From Bradyrhizobium lablabi (GTDB lineage: Bacteria > Pseudomonadota > Alphaproteobacteria > Rhizobiales > Xanthobacteraceae): a DNA stretch of 64,000 nucleotides. Below the pieces are notes generated by a model. The model saw only the letters and a list, made by a program, of their open reading frames with translations, did not search any database and had not been told where the DNA came from. Below are positions 42,684 through 50,735 of the stretch, piece by piece (position 1 is the first letter of the stretch; every line of letters begins with the position of its first letter). Made by a program: the position numbers and the translations under genes. The stretch is from assembly GCF_900141755.1 (NCBI RefSeq), contig NZ_LT670844.1, positions 5,676,501 through 5,740,500 of the forward strand, given 5' to 3'.

Positions 42684-43721
42684 ATGATTGCGCTGTCCAC
42701 AATACCGCGGCGGATGCTGGGCCGGACCGGACTTTCGGTCTCGGCTCTCGGGTTCGGCACCGCGCCGCTTGGCGATCTCTTCGCGCGGCTGGACGACGCC
42801 GCTGCCATCGCCGCGGTCGAGCGCGCATTCGAGCTCGGCATCAACCTGCTCGACACGTCTCCTCTTTACGGCCGCGGCCTCGCCGAACATCGCTGCGGGA
42901 CGGCGATCCGGCGCGTGCCGCGACAGGACATCGTGGTCTGCACCAAGGTCGGTCGCTGGATGGATCCGTTTCACGCGCCCAGCGACGCTTCCGGCTTTGT
43001 CGGCGGGCAGCCGCACCGCGCGGTGGTCGACTATTCGTATGACGGCACCATGCGTTCGGTGGAGCAGTCGCTGTTGCGGCTTGGCACCGACCGGCTCGAC
43101 CTGCTGTTGATCCACGACGTCGATGTCTGGACCCATGGCCTGGAGGCGATCGAGGACCGGTTTCGCGAAGCGATGACTGGGGCCTATGTCGCGCTCGACC
43201 GGCTTCGCGCAGAGGGCGTGGTCGCGGGCATCGGGATCGGCGTCAACGAGGCCGAGATGTGCGTGCGTTTCGCGCAAGCCGGATCGTTCGACACCATGCT
43301 GCTCGCCGGGCGCTATTCGCTGCTGGAGCAGCCGGCGCTGGCGCACTTCCTGCCGCTGGCCGAGAGGCAGGGCATCGGTGTGTTGCTCGGCGGCGTTTTC
43401 AATTCGGGCATTCTGGCAACCGGCGCAGTTCCCGGCGCCAAATACAACTATAGGGACGCGCCACCTCACATCCTGGCAAAGGTTAAAGAGATCGAACGCG
43501 TCTGTGCAGCCCATGGCGTCGCCTTGCCAACCGCGGCGCTGCATTTTGCCCTCGGCCATCCGGCTGTCGTCAGCGTCGTGCTCGGAGCGCAACATCCGCA
43601 GGAGGTCGAGCGCAACGTGGCTGCACTCGCAAGCCAAGTGCCGTCAGCGCTTTGGAGCGATCTGAAGGCGCAGCACCTGCTCGACGCGGATGCGCCGGTT
43701 CCGTCATCGGTCACCGGCTGA
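42684..43721 (+). CDS. Aldo/keto reductase, L-fucose/D-threo-aldose 1-dehydrogenase-like
   Basis: A 345-residue AKR. The (beta/alpha)8 active-site set is visible: D57 and Y62 (LLDTSPLYGRG), K88 (VVCTKVGRW) and H144 (LLIHDVDVW). SVSALGFGTAPLGDLFARL and the insertion GFVGGQPHRAVVDYSYDGTMRSVEQSLLRLG are typical of the L-fucose dehydrogenase/D-threo-aldose 1-dehydrogenase/pyridoxal dehydrogenase group. Oxidising an aldose to its lactone fits the next gene, a fuconolactonase-like hydrolase, whose ATG overlaps this stop (TGATG). The gene starts 7 bases after the cyclase stop. Confidence 0.88.
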   Translation: MIALSTIPRRMLGRTGLSVSALGFGTAPLGDLFARLDDAAAIAAVERAFELGINLLDTSPLYGRGLAEHRCGTAIRRVPRQDIVVCTKVGRWMDPFHAPSDASGFVGGQPHRAVVDYSYDGTMRSVEQSLLRLGTDRLDLLLIHDVDVWTHGLEAIEDRFREAMTGAYVALDRLRAEGVVAGIGIGVNEAEMCVRFAQAGSFDTMLLAGRYSLLEQPALAHFLPLAERQGIGVLLGGVFNSGILATGAVPGAKYNYRDAPPHILAKVKEIERVCAAHGVALPTAALHFALGHPAVVSVVLGAQHPQEVERNVAALASQVPSALWSDLKAQHLLDADAPVPSSVTG

Positions 43722-44566
43722 TGCGGATCGATGCGCATCATCATGTGTGGACTCTTGCTCGCGGCGATTACGGCTGGCTGACGCCCGACCTGGCGCCGAT
43801 CTATCGCGACTTTTCCCTCGCGGACCTCGCGCCGCATCTCTCCGCAAGCCGCATCGAGGGAACGATCCTGGTGCAGGCCGCGCCGACCGAGGCCGAGACA
43901 ATGTTTCTGCTCGACATTGCTGACAACGCAGAAGTCGTGCGCGGCGTGGTCGGCTGGACGGATTTCGACGCAGCCGACGCCGTGGCGCGTATCGATGCGC
44001 TGGCCGCGCGGAAGCTACTGGTGGGGCTGCGGCCAATGGTGCAGGACATCGCCGATGATGATTGGCTGCTTGGTCCGGGATTGGCGCCGCTGCTGACAGC
44101 GATGGCGAGAGGCGGCCTGGTATTTGACGCGCTGGTGCTGCCGCGGCATTTGCCGCGACTCCTGCAAGTGATCGGCCGCCATCCCGATCTGCAATTCGTG
44201 CTCGATCATTGCGGCAAGCCGCAGCTTGCGACCGGCGAGATTGCGACATGGCAACGCGATGTCGCGCTGCTTGCTGAGCACCCCAACATCGTCTGCAAAC
44301 TGTCGGGACTGGTGACGGAGGCTGCACCGGACTGGCAGATCGCGGATCTGCGCCGGGCGGTGGATCATGTCCTTGCGTGCTTCGGGCCACAACGCATGCT
44401 GTGGGGAAGCGACTGGCCGGTGGTCAATCTGGCGGGAGGTTATGCAAAATGGTTCGCTGCCACGGAAACCTTGCTGGCTGATCTGTCGCAGCACGAAAAG
44501 GCAGACATCTTCGGCGGCAACGCGGCGCGAATCTATCTCTCACGCCGGGGACGACGGAGATCTTGA
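43721..44566 (+). CDS. Amidohydrolase, L-fuconolactonase-like
   Basis: A 281-residue metal-dependent TIM-barrel hydrolase of the amidohydrolase_2 (COG3618) family: MRIDAHHHVWTLARGDYGWL at the start, then the LDHCGKP and MLWGSDWPVVNL motifs carrying the barrel His and Asp. COG3618 enzymes open sugar lactones such as L-fucono-1,5-lactone and L-rhamnono-lactone. The overlap with the aldose dehydrogenase gene supports the lactonase reading: it would take that enzyme's product. It converges on the ABC permease gene with a 14-base gap. Confidence 0.88.
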   Translation: MRIDAHHHVWTLARGDYGWLTPDLAPIYRDFSLADLAPHLSASRIEGTILVQAAPTEAETMFLLDIADNAEVVRGVVGWTDFDAADAVARIDALAARKLLVGLRPMVQDIADDDWLLGPGLAPLLTAMARGGLVFDALVLPRHLPRLLQVIGRHPDLQFVLDHCGKPQLATGEIATWQRDVALLAEHPNIVCKLSGLVTEAAPDWQIADLRRAVDHVLACFGPQRMLWGSDWPVVNLAGGYAKWFAATETLLADLSQHEKADIFGGNAARIYLSRRGRRRS

Positions 44567-44580
44567 AGACGATTGACGCC

Positions 44581-45507
44581 CTACTTGCCCGCGCCCGTGG
44601 TCAAACCGCTGACGATGTAGCGTTCCAGGAAGACTCCAACAATCACGAGCGGAGCGATCGCAGCAGTCGAAAGCGCCGCCATCGACCACCAGTTGATGCC
44701 TTGCGAGCCGGTTTGGCTGGCTACCATGACGGGCAGGGTTTTGGCATCCGTGCTCGTCAGCAGTGCCGCGAAGAAATATTCGTTCCAGCACAATACAACC
44801 GAGAGGATGAAGGCGGCCGCCATTCCGGGAACCGCGAGCGGCAAGATGATACGAAAGAAGGCGCCCCAAACCGACAGGCCGTCGACGAAGGCGGCCTCAT
44901 CGAGTTCGACCGGGATCGAGTTGAATTGATCGCGCATGATCCAGATCACGATCGGAAGCACGGTCAAAGTGTAGAGCAGGATCAGGCCCAATCGCGTGTC
45001 GAGCAGCGACAGCGCCTTGTAGAGAACCAGGAACGGCAAGGCCAGCACGACCGGCGGCAGGATCAACTGCGACATGAAGAAGAACAGGATATCGTCGTTG
45101 CGCATCCATGCGAATTTGTACCGGAAGCGGCTCAATCCGTAGGCAGCCAGCGATCCGAGCACGAGCGCCAGGATGGATGCGCCGACCGAGGTAATAATGC
45201 TGTTCCCGAACCGGCTCATGAACTCGGCGCGGGCGGTGGAGGTTCCGAAAATCGAATCCGGCGACAGCCCGAGCGAGCGCCAGCCTTTCCAATCCGGCTG
45301 GAAGTCGAGCCAGGGAATGAGGTGACCTTGCGTCACGTCGAGTGCCGACTTGAACGAGGTCGTGACCGTCCAATAGATCGGAAACAGGCAGACGAACGCC
45401 CAGAACAGCAACGCGCTGTAGATCAGCACACGGCTCAAGATCCGGGTGGCCCGGGACTTCGCGTGAGACTTGCGGACTGGCGGTGCCGCCGAGGTGAAAA
45501 TGGCCAA
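44581..45507 (-). CDS. Carbohydrate ABC transporter permease (MalG-type)
   Basis: A 308-residue inner-membrane protein with six predicted helices. It starts with YSALLFWAFVCLFPIYWTVTTSFK and has the EAA loop DEAAFVDGLSVWGAFFRIILPLAVPGM, then WNEYFFAALLTS as in MalG-type permeases. It is the third gene of an operon transcribed binding protein, MalF-type permease, MalG-type permease. No ATPase gene follows before the convergent amidohydrolase gene, so the importer must borrow an ATPase encoded elsewhere. Confidence 0.93.
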   Translation of the reverse strand: MAIFTSAAPPVRKSHAKSRATRILSRVLIYSALLFWAFVCLFPIYWTVTTSFKSALDVTQGHLIPWLDFQPDWKGWRSLGLSPDSIFGTSTARAEFMSRFGNSIITSVGASILALVLGSLAAYGLSRFRYKFAWMRNDDILFFFMSQLILPPVVLALPFLVLYKALSLLDTRLGLILLYTLTVLPIVIWIMRDQFNSIPVELDEAAFVDGLSVWGAFFRIILPLAVPGMAAAFILSVVLCWNEYFFAALLTSTDAKTLPVMVASQTGSQGINWWSMAALSTAAIAPLVIVGVFLERYIVSGLTTGAGK

Positions 45508-45547
45508 TCGAGCAACTCCCTTCAGAAACCGGTTTCGGCTTGCGGGC

Positions 45548-46672
45548 TCACGAAACTCTCTGCGTCCAGCGACTGGACAGGCGCAGCAACACCGTCAGGA
45601 AGACGATGATCATGAGAAGATAGAACATGGCGAGCCCGGTGCCGTACCCGACATTCGATCGATCGCGGTACACGCGGTAAATGAAGCTCGACACCGTGTC
45701 GGTGGCGCCGCCTGGTCCTCCCGCCGTCACGTTGATCACGATGTCAGCGAGCTTCAATTTGAAAATGATCCTGATGATGAGCACGGTGACGCTCACCGGC
45801 AGCATCAGGGGGAACGTTACATGCCAGAACGACTGCCACGCACCCGCGCCATCGACCTTGGCGGCTTCCATCACCTCCTTGGGCATCGCCTGCAGGCCGG
45901 CGAGCAACATGATCATGATGAAGGGGATGGAAACCCAGGCATCCATCGCCTCGATGCTGAAGCGCGCGATCCAGGGGAAGGCGAAGAACGCCGGATTTTC
46001 CCATCCGAGATCGCGGGCCAGCGTGGCCGCCGGACCAAAGCGATACTCCATCAGCGACTTGCCGATCATCCAGCTCACGGCCACGGGACTGAGCATCAAA
46101 GGCAGCAGGAAAACGACGCGAAAGAATTTTCGCCCGCGTATCTCGGCGTTCAGCAACAGAGCCAGCCCAAACGCGATCGCATACTCGCCAAGCACGGCCA
46201 CCGCGTAGAAGACCATGTTGCCAAGCGCGTTCCAGTAGTAATTATCGTGAAACAATCCGATGAGATTGTTGAGGCCGTTGAAATGCGGGCCTTCGAACGA
46301 GCTGAGATTCCAGTCCAGCGAAGCAATGTAGATCCCGAACAGCGTCGGAAAAATAACCACCGCAACGGTGAACAACACGGCCGGCAGCAGGAACAGCGCG
46401 CGCAAACCGCGTTCGCCGCGGACCACGACTTGCCCGACACCGAGCGCAATGGCCCAGACGAGATAGGCGTAGAGGATCGGGCGCCAATCGGCGAACCCCG
46501 CAGTGATCGATCCGGTCGTGTGCAGAATCTGGATCAGCAGCAGGAGCAGGAATGCAAGCGAGGCTAGGACAATGAGCGCGCGTCCTGCGTTCTTCCGGCT
46601 GACAGGGAGCCGCCGCGATGCGAGCTTGTGGTGCGGCTCATCCGCCACCGGTGATGAATTCTGCATCAACAT
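45548..46672 (-). CDS. Sugar ABC transporter permease (MalF-type)
   Basis: A 374-residue permease with about eight hydrophobic helices, including an N-terminal pair (ALIVLASLAFLLLLLIQIL and ILYAYLVWAIALGVGQVVV) not found in the shortest MalF-type proteins. The EAA loop is KEVMEAAKVDGAGAWQSFWHVTFPLMLP. Pairs with the MalG-type permease 40 bases downstream. About 100 bases separate it from the binding-protein gene. Confidence 0.93.
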   Translation of the reverse strand: MLMQNSSPVADEPHHKLASRRLPVSRKNAGRALIVLASLAFLLLLLIQILHTTGSITAGFADWRPILYAYLVWAIALGVGQVVVRGERGLRALFLLPAVLFTVAVVIFPTLFGIYIASLDWNLSSFEGPHFNGLNNLIGLFHDNYYWNALGNMVFYAVAVLGEYAIAFGLALLLNAEIRGRKFFRVVFLLPLMLSPVAVSWMIGKSLMEYRFGPAATLARDLGWENPAFFAFPWIARFSIEAMDAWVSIPFIMIMLLAGLQAMPKEVMEAAKVDGAGAWQSFWHVTFPLMLPVSVTVLIIRIIFKLKLADIVINVTAGGPGGATDTVSSFIYRVYRDRSNVGYGTGLAMFYLLMIIVFLTVLLRLSSRWTQRVS

Positions 46673-46774
46673 CGCACTCTGCCGGTTTGGATTTTGATCC
46701 GGATGCCCCGGGAAAATTTCGGCTGGTGCCGCGAGCGGCGCCAGCCGAAGGCCGATGAAATGTGGCGTGGGAAA

Positions 46775-48439
46775 CTACGCCATGCCGAGCGATGCCTTGT
46801 AGAGCGCGATCTGCTTCTCGCGACCGATCTGGTCGGTCAGCTTTTCCCAGGCGGCTGCGATCGCGTTGGCGCCGGTCTGCGCGTCGGCACGGCCGGCGAA
46901 GATCTTGGTCAGTTCGTCCTCCGCGATGCTGTAGTACTGGAAAATACCGGGAATGCGCGGCTCGACCGCACGGTTCGGATGATTATAGGAGCCGAACTGC
47001 GAGTTCAGGTACGACGTGATGTATTTCCTGTCGTAGCCCGCCGCCACCCATTCGTCGATGTTGGAATGGCTGGTCCGGTGAACCTGGAAGCCGGACGGAT
47101 ACATCACGGTCCACAGCGACAGATCCTTGCCGCCGACATGGGCTGCCGCACTCCACGCCGCCTTGTGCTTGCGTTCGTCGGAGGCGACCCGCGCCATGAC
47201 GTAAATGCCCCAACCGAGATAGGCGCAGTTCGGAGCATGGTTTGGACCGCTGGCGAGCTTTTCCCATTTGCCTGTCTTGGAATTATAGACGTCGTCCGAT
47301 CCGGGCAGGATGTCGAAGCCGACGATGTCGCCGATGACGGAGGTGTCGCTCGCTTTCGCCACTTGGCCGATATCTCCCCACCACGGGATCATCGAGCCGA
47401 TGCCGGCCAAAAACTGCTGGAAGCCGGTGGTGTTCGGGTCGGCGTTGAGCTGATCGGCCGGCTCGTACGGCAGCGCGTCGATGACGTCCTGAATGGCGCG
47501 AACCCAGGCCGGATTGTTGATGCGCGGCTTCATGGTGTCGACATCGAACAGCCAGGCCTTGTCGTCCGGATGCTTCGCATAAGCGGTGGCGCGGCTGCCG
47601 AGGAAATAGAAGCCGAACCCACCCCAGGGTTTTGGCGCATCGAGGTAGCCGACCGCATTCTGGCCTTTTATCTTTTTGCCCTTGAGGAACTTGGTCACGG
47701 CCTGGACCTGCTGCCAGGTCTTCGGCACGCCCCATTCGCTCTGGTTGCCGGCGTCCTTCCAGGCCTTGGCGAGCCCAGCGTCGGAGAAATAATCGGTCCG
47801 GTAGTTGAAGTTGTGGCAGTCGCCGTCGATGGTGACCCGATACGTCTTGCCGTTCCAGGTACCGACCGGCGGTTTCAGGTATTCCACATAATCGTCGATA
47901 TCGATCTGCTTCTTGACCCAGTCCGGCATCTCCGACGCCAGGCCCTTGCCGCACACATCGCCTTCGAACGGGGCGCCCATTTCAAGGATGTCGAAGTCGA
48001 CCGTGCCGGTCGCGATCGCCTGTTGCAGTCGCGGGTTGTAGTCAGCCTGAGCGAGATCGATCCAGGAAATTTTTGCGCCCGTGTAGGCCTCCCACGGTTT
48101 CAGGAAACCGCGGAACAGCAAATTGTGCAGGTTCTGGTTGTTCAGCCCCATGAACGAGAGTTCGACGCCCTTGAATTCGCCCTCCTTGACGTTCGCCTTG
48201 GTCGGGCCGAGGCAAAGCTCGCCGACCTTCTGCCAATCGGCGTCGGTTGGAGCGCCTTTGCCCACGCCCGGAATCTGCAGGATCTGTGCCCGCAGATTGT
48301 TCTGTGCCAGCGCACGCTCGGAAAACGCGCCGAGAGCGCCGGCCGAGCCGAGGGCAGCCGCGCTGGCCGCTCCCTTGAGGACAGTGCGCCGGTTCGGTCG
48401 CATTCTCTGATGCTGATCGTACTCTTGCTGTTTCACCAC
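46775..48439 (-). CDS. ABC transporter extracellular solute-binding protein, Tat-exported, long form
   Basis: A 554-residue binding protein, longer than usual for MalE-type (~400-450). The N terminus has a twin-arginine signal (PNRRTVLKGAASAAALGSAGALG). Mature features include ELSFMGLNNQNLHNLLFRGFLKPWEAYTGAKISWIDL, DFDILEMGAPFEGD, WNGKTYRVTIDGDCHNFNYRTDYF, and NNPAWVRAIQDVIDALPYEP. The start is taken as GTG 48439 with GGAGG 3 bases upstream (a second GTG follows directly; ATG 48403 just before the Tat motif is possible). First gene of the sugar importer operon. An inverted repeat upstream at 48511 is a likely operator. Confidence 0.9.
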   Translation of the reverse strand: MVKQQEYDQHQRMRPNRRTVLKGAASAAALGSAGALGAFSERALAQNNLRAQILQIPGVGKGAPTDADWQKVGELCLGPTKANVKEGEFKGVELSFMGLNNQNLHNLLFRGFLKPWEAYTGAKISWIDLAQADYNPRLQQAIATGTVDFDILEMGAPFEGDVCGKGLASEMPDWVKKQIDIDDYVEYLKPPVGTWNGKTYRVTIDGDCHNFNYRTDYFSDAGLAKAWKDAGNQSEWGVPKTWQQVQAVTKFLKGKKIKGQNAVGYLDAPKPWGGFGFYFLGSRATAYAKHPDDKAWLFDVDTMKPRINNPAWVRAIQDVIDALPYEPADQLNADPNTTGFQQFLAGIGSMIPWWGDIGQVAKASDTSVIGDIVGFDILPGSDDVYNSKTGKWEKLASGPNHAPNCAYLGWGIYVMARVASDERKHKAAWSAAAHVGGKDLSLWTVMYPSGFQVHRTSHSNIDEWVAAGYDRKYITSYLNSQFGSYNHPNRAVEPRIPGIFQYYSIAEDELTKIFAGRADAQTGANAIAAAWEKLTDQIGREKQIALYKASLGMA

Positions 48440-48510
48440 GAACCTCCCTTTGTTTTTTTGATGCTGCGTTTTGGTCGCCTGAGCACCATTATTCTAGCGG
48501 ATAGAACTTC

Positions 48511-48530
48511 GGAGGACTCATATGTCCTCC
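48511..48530. promoter_or_regulatory. Perfect inverted repeat upstream of the sugar importer operon
   Basis: GGAGGACTCATATGTCCTCC: 7-base arms GGAGGAC/GTCCTCC with a TCATAT spacer, 72 bases upstream of the binding-protein start. The symmetry and place suggest an operator; no regulator gene is in the locus. The remaining ~300 bases between the binding protein and fucU hold only short frames without motifs. Confidence 0.6.
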
Positions 48531-48739
48531 GCTCTTATTGGCGATATCCGGACAGGTGGTGACAGAGGCCTGTTCGAGTATGCAACAGCCTTGATCAATG
48601 TCAACGAAACCGCAGGCAGCCTGGTGCCGGGTATCGCGCTCTCGCAGCGAGATATCATTGTCCGTGAGAAGGAGCGCCGCGCTGGACGTGCATGCGGCGG
48701 CGCAATATCGGCGCAACCGCCGTTGTTGATCCCGTAACG

Positions 48740-49195
48740 CTAGGCCGCATCGGGCCCGATCACTCCCTTCTTGAACACGAAGCAGCCGTAGAAGCGCCGT
48801 TCACCGGTCTGGATCACGCAATAGGATTTCTTCGCGAGTTCATAGAAGGCAAATCGCTCGATCGAGCCCATCGGCAAAGGGCCGCCCTGCGCAGCGTCGA
48901 TCTCACGCTGCACCTCGATCTGCACCGGAGGAACCTCGTCGGGCTCGCCGACGATTTGCATTCGCAAAGCGGGCTTGTCGACAAAGGAATCCAGCGGCAG
49001 CACTGAAAGGATCGCGCGCGCCGCCCGGCCAGCCGTTACGTTATCGATCCGCAGCAGCCGCCCCAACACGCTCTGACGGGCGACCGCGTCGGCCGGGAAA
49101 TTCGTGTCACAGATGACGAGGTCGTCGTCATGGCCCATGGCCCGCAACGCGTAAAGGACGTCTGCATTCAACATTGGATCGATCGACTTCAGCAT
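48740..49195 (-). CDS. RbsD/FucU-family sugar mutarotase, L-fucose mutarotase-like
   Basis: Interconverts the anomers of a free sugar in the cytoplasm. The 151-residue protein fits FucU (~140): MLKSIDPMLNADVLYALRAMGHDDDLVICDTNFPA with catalytic-type H22 and D30, the RIDNVT region, and the C-terminal ERFAFYELAKKSYCVIQTGE with Tyr residues that bind sugar in FucU. It lies upstream of the sugar importer on the same strand with a 300-base gap, so it probably has its own promoter. Together with the aldose dehydrogenase and lactonase it points to an L-fucose-like substrate. Confidence 0.88.
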   Translation of the reverse strand: MLKSIDPMLNADVLYALRAMGHDDDLVICDTNFPADAVARQSVLGRLLRIDNVTAGRAARAILSVLPLDSFVDKPALRMQIVGEPDEVPPVQIEVQREIDAAQGGPLPMGSIERFAFYELAKKSYCVIQTGERRFYGCFVFKKGVIGPDAA

Positions 49196-49271
49196 GCTGC
49201 GCCTCCCTAATTGACAGCTTCTTTTTTGGCGACTGGCTGTCTGGTCCCACCGTGCAGCCGTCTCCTTTGAT

Positions 49272-49291
49272 ATCCATTATAGAACATGGAT
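49272..49291. promoter_or_regulatory. Inverted repeat upstream of the mutarotase gene
   Basis: ATCCAT-TATAGAAC-ATGGAT: 6-base inverted arms with an 8-base spacer, 77 bases upstream of the mutarotase start in the 264-base divergent gap with the AMP nucleosidase gene. Different in sequence from the element at 48511. A weak operator candidate. Confidence 0.3.
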
Positions 49292-49459
49292 TGAGCTGGC
49301 GGCCAGTCCGCGCATCTCGCTCAGGGAATTCGCAAGACCCTGGCGAGTATTTGGCCCGCGACTGCAGGTCCAGTTGTCTCACATTTGATGGGGCGCGGTT
49401 CTATCCACCCGCGCGGATAGTGCTATGTTGTTACCCGCCTGCAAGTGAGTCCAACGGCA

Positions 49460-50260
49460 ATGAAAGAGAAAAAGGAAATCGTCGAAAACTGGCTGCCGCG
49501 CTACACCGGCACGCCGCTTGCTGAATTCGGGCAATATGTCCTTCTGACCAATTTCGACAATTACGTCGAATGGTTCGCCACGGTGCACGGCGTCTTGGTC
49601 AAGGGCATCGATCGACCGATGCCGAACGCGACCGCCGATGGAATCACGCTGATCAACTTCGGCATGGGAAGCCCGAATGCCGCGACCGTGATGGATCTGC
49701 TAAGTGCCATCTCGCCGAAAGCCGTGTTGTTTCTCGGCAAATGCGGTGGCTTGAAACGCAAGAACCAGATCGGCGATCTGATCCTGCCGATTGCGGCCAT
49801 TCGCGGCGAAGGCACCTCGAACGATTACCTGCCGCCGGAGGTTCCCGCGCTGCCCGCCTTCCAGCTGCAACGGGCGGTGTCGACCATGATCCGCGATCTC
49901 GGTCACGACTATTGGACGGGCACGGTGTACACCACCAATCGCCGTGTCTGGGAACATGATGATCGCTTCCGGGAACTGTTGCGTCGGACGCGAAGCATGG
50001 CGATCGACATGGAGACCGCAACCATCTTTGCCGCGGGATTTGCCAACCATATTCCGACCGGCGCGCTGCTTCTGGTGTCCGACCAGCCGATGATTCCCGA
50101 AGGGGTGAAGACGGAGGCGTCGGATCAGACGGTGACCGCGACCTTTGTCGAACGGCACATCAAAATCGGGATCGAGGCCTTGAAGCTGGTGCGGCGCCAC
50201 GGCCGCAGCGTCAAGCACTTGCGGTTCGAAGCCGATTTCGATGGAGGGCATGAGCCGTAG
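49460..50260 (+). CDS. AMP nucleosidase, short (phosphorylase-domain only) form
   Basis: Hydrolyses AMP to adenine and ribose 5-phosphate. The 266-residue protein consists of the nucleoside phosphorylase/Amn catalytic domain: EIVENWLPRYTGTPLAEFGQYVLLTNF, INFGMGSPNAATVMDLL, FLGKCGGLK, DLILPIAAIRGEGTSNDYLPPEVPALP, TTNRRVWEHDD, and AIDMETATIFAAGFANHIPTGALLLVSDQPMIPEGVK. E. coli Amn is ~480 residues with an extra regulatory N-terminal domain, absent here. I recall close relatives of this short form from Bacteroidetes. Start at ATG 49460; a GTG five codons earlier is possible. Divergent from the mutarotase gene. Confidence 0.9.
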   Translation: MKEKKEIVENWLPRYTGTPLAEFGQYVLLTNFDNYVEWFATVHGVLVKGIDRPMPNATADGITLINFGMGSPNAATVMDLLSAISPKAVLFLGKCGGLKRKNQIGDLILPIAAIRGEGTSNDYLPPEVPALPAFQLQRAVSTMIRDLGHDYWTGTVYTTNRRVWEHDDRFRELLRRTRSMAIDMETATIFAAGFANHIPTGALLLVSDQPMIPEGVKTEASDQTVTATFVERHIKIGIEALKLVRRHGRSVKHLRFEADFDGGHEP

Positions 50261-50441
50261 AGCGGCGCTGCTGGCCGCGACCGGCCCGATGGGTTTGTCT
50301 TGCCGTTGGCCTCACACGGCTATTTCGCAGGCGCCGGCGGACGGCCAGATCGAAAACCCGCAAGGGCACTCTTGAAAATTCACAGTGTTCATCCGGCCCG
50401 GCAGGCTTGAAGGTCCGATCCGCCGGGGCAAAGGGGGCAAA

Positions 50442-50726
50442 ATGACTGCTAAAGACTTTCGATCCAACCGGGGCGCCATCGATCTCGCCAATCGGCGCCT
50501 TCGGGTCGCGCTCATTCTGAGCGCCCTGATGATCATCATCTATTTCGGTTTCATGGGTCTTTTTGCGTTCGAAAAGCCCTGGCTTGGTACGATCCTGGCG
50601 CCTGGGCTTTCCTACTGCATCATTCTCGGACCGGCCGTCATCGTGAGCTCGTTCGTGCTTTGTCTGATCTACGCCCTGTGGGCCAACCGGGTGTACGACC
50701 CCGGCGTCAAATCGCTCAACCGCTAG
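50442..50726 (+). CDS. DUF485 membrane protein (symporter partner, YjcH-like)
   Basis: A 94-residue protein with two helices (VALILSALMIIIYFGFMGLFAF and SYCIILGPAVIVSSFVLCLIYALW) linked by a short loop, matching DUF485/YjcH, which usually precedes the acetate-type sodium:solute symporter gene, as here (9-base gap). The role of the small partner is not established. The start ATG 50442 follows AAGGGGGC; a longer frame starting at 50385 adds only a basic unrelated stretch. Confidence 0.88.
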   Translation: MTAKDFRSNRGAIDLANRRLRVALILSALMIIIYFGFMGLFAFEKPWLGTILAPGLSYCIILGPAVIVSSFVLCLIYALWANRVYDPGVKSLNR

Positions 50727-50735
50727 GGGGCGATC

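Noticed and set aside
46694..48562. 622-codon open frame on the plus strand
   Set aside because: It lies antisense to the sugar-binding protein, which has a Tat signal and family pattern; the frame shows no domain and is rich in Arg/Asp/Val shadows expected from high GC.
48522..48737. 71-codon plus-strand frame preceded by a perfect-looking GGAGG
   Set aside because: The GGAGG is half of the inverted repeat at 48511-48530 and the predicted peptide has no recognisable feature; the operator reading explains it better.
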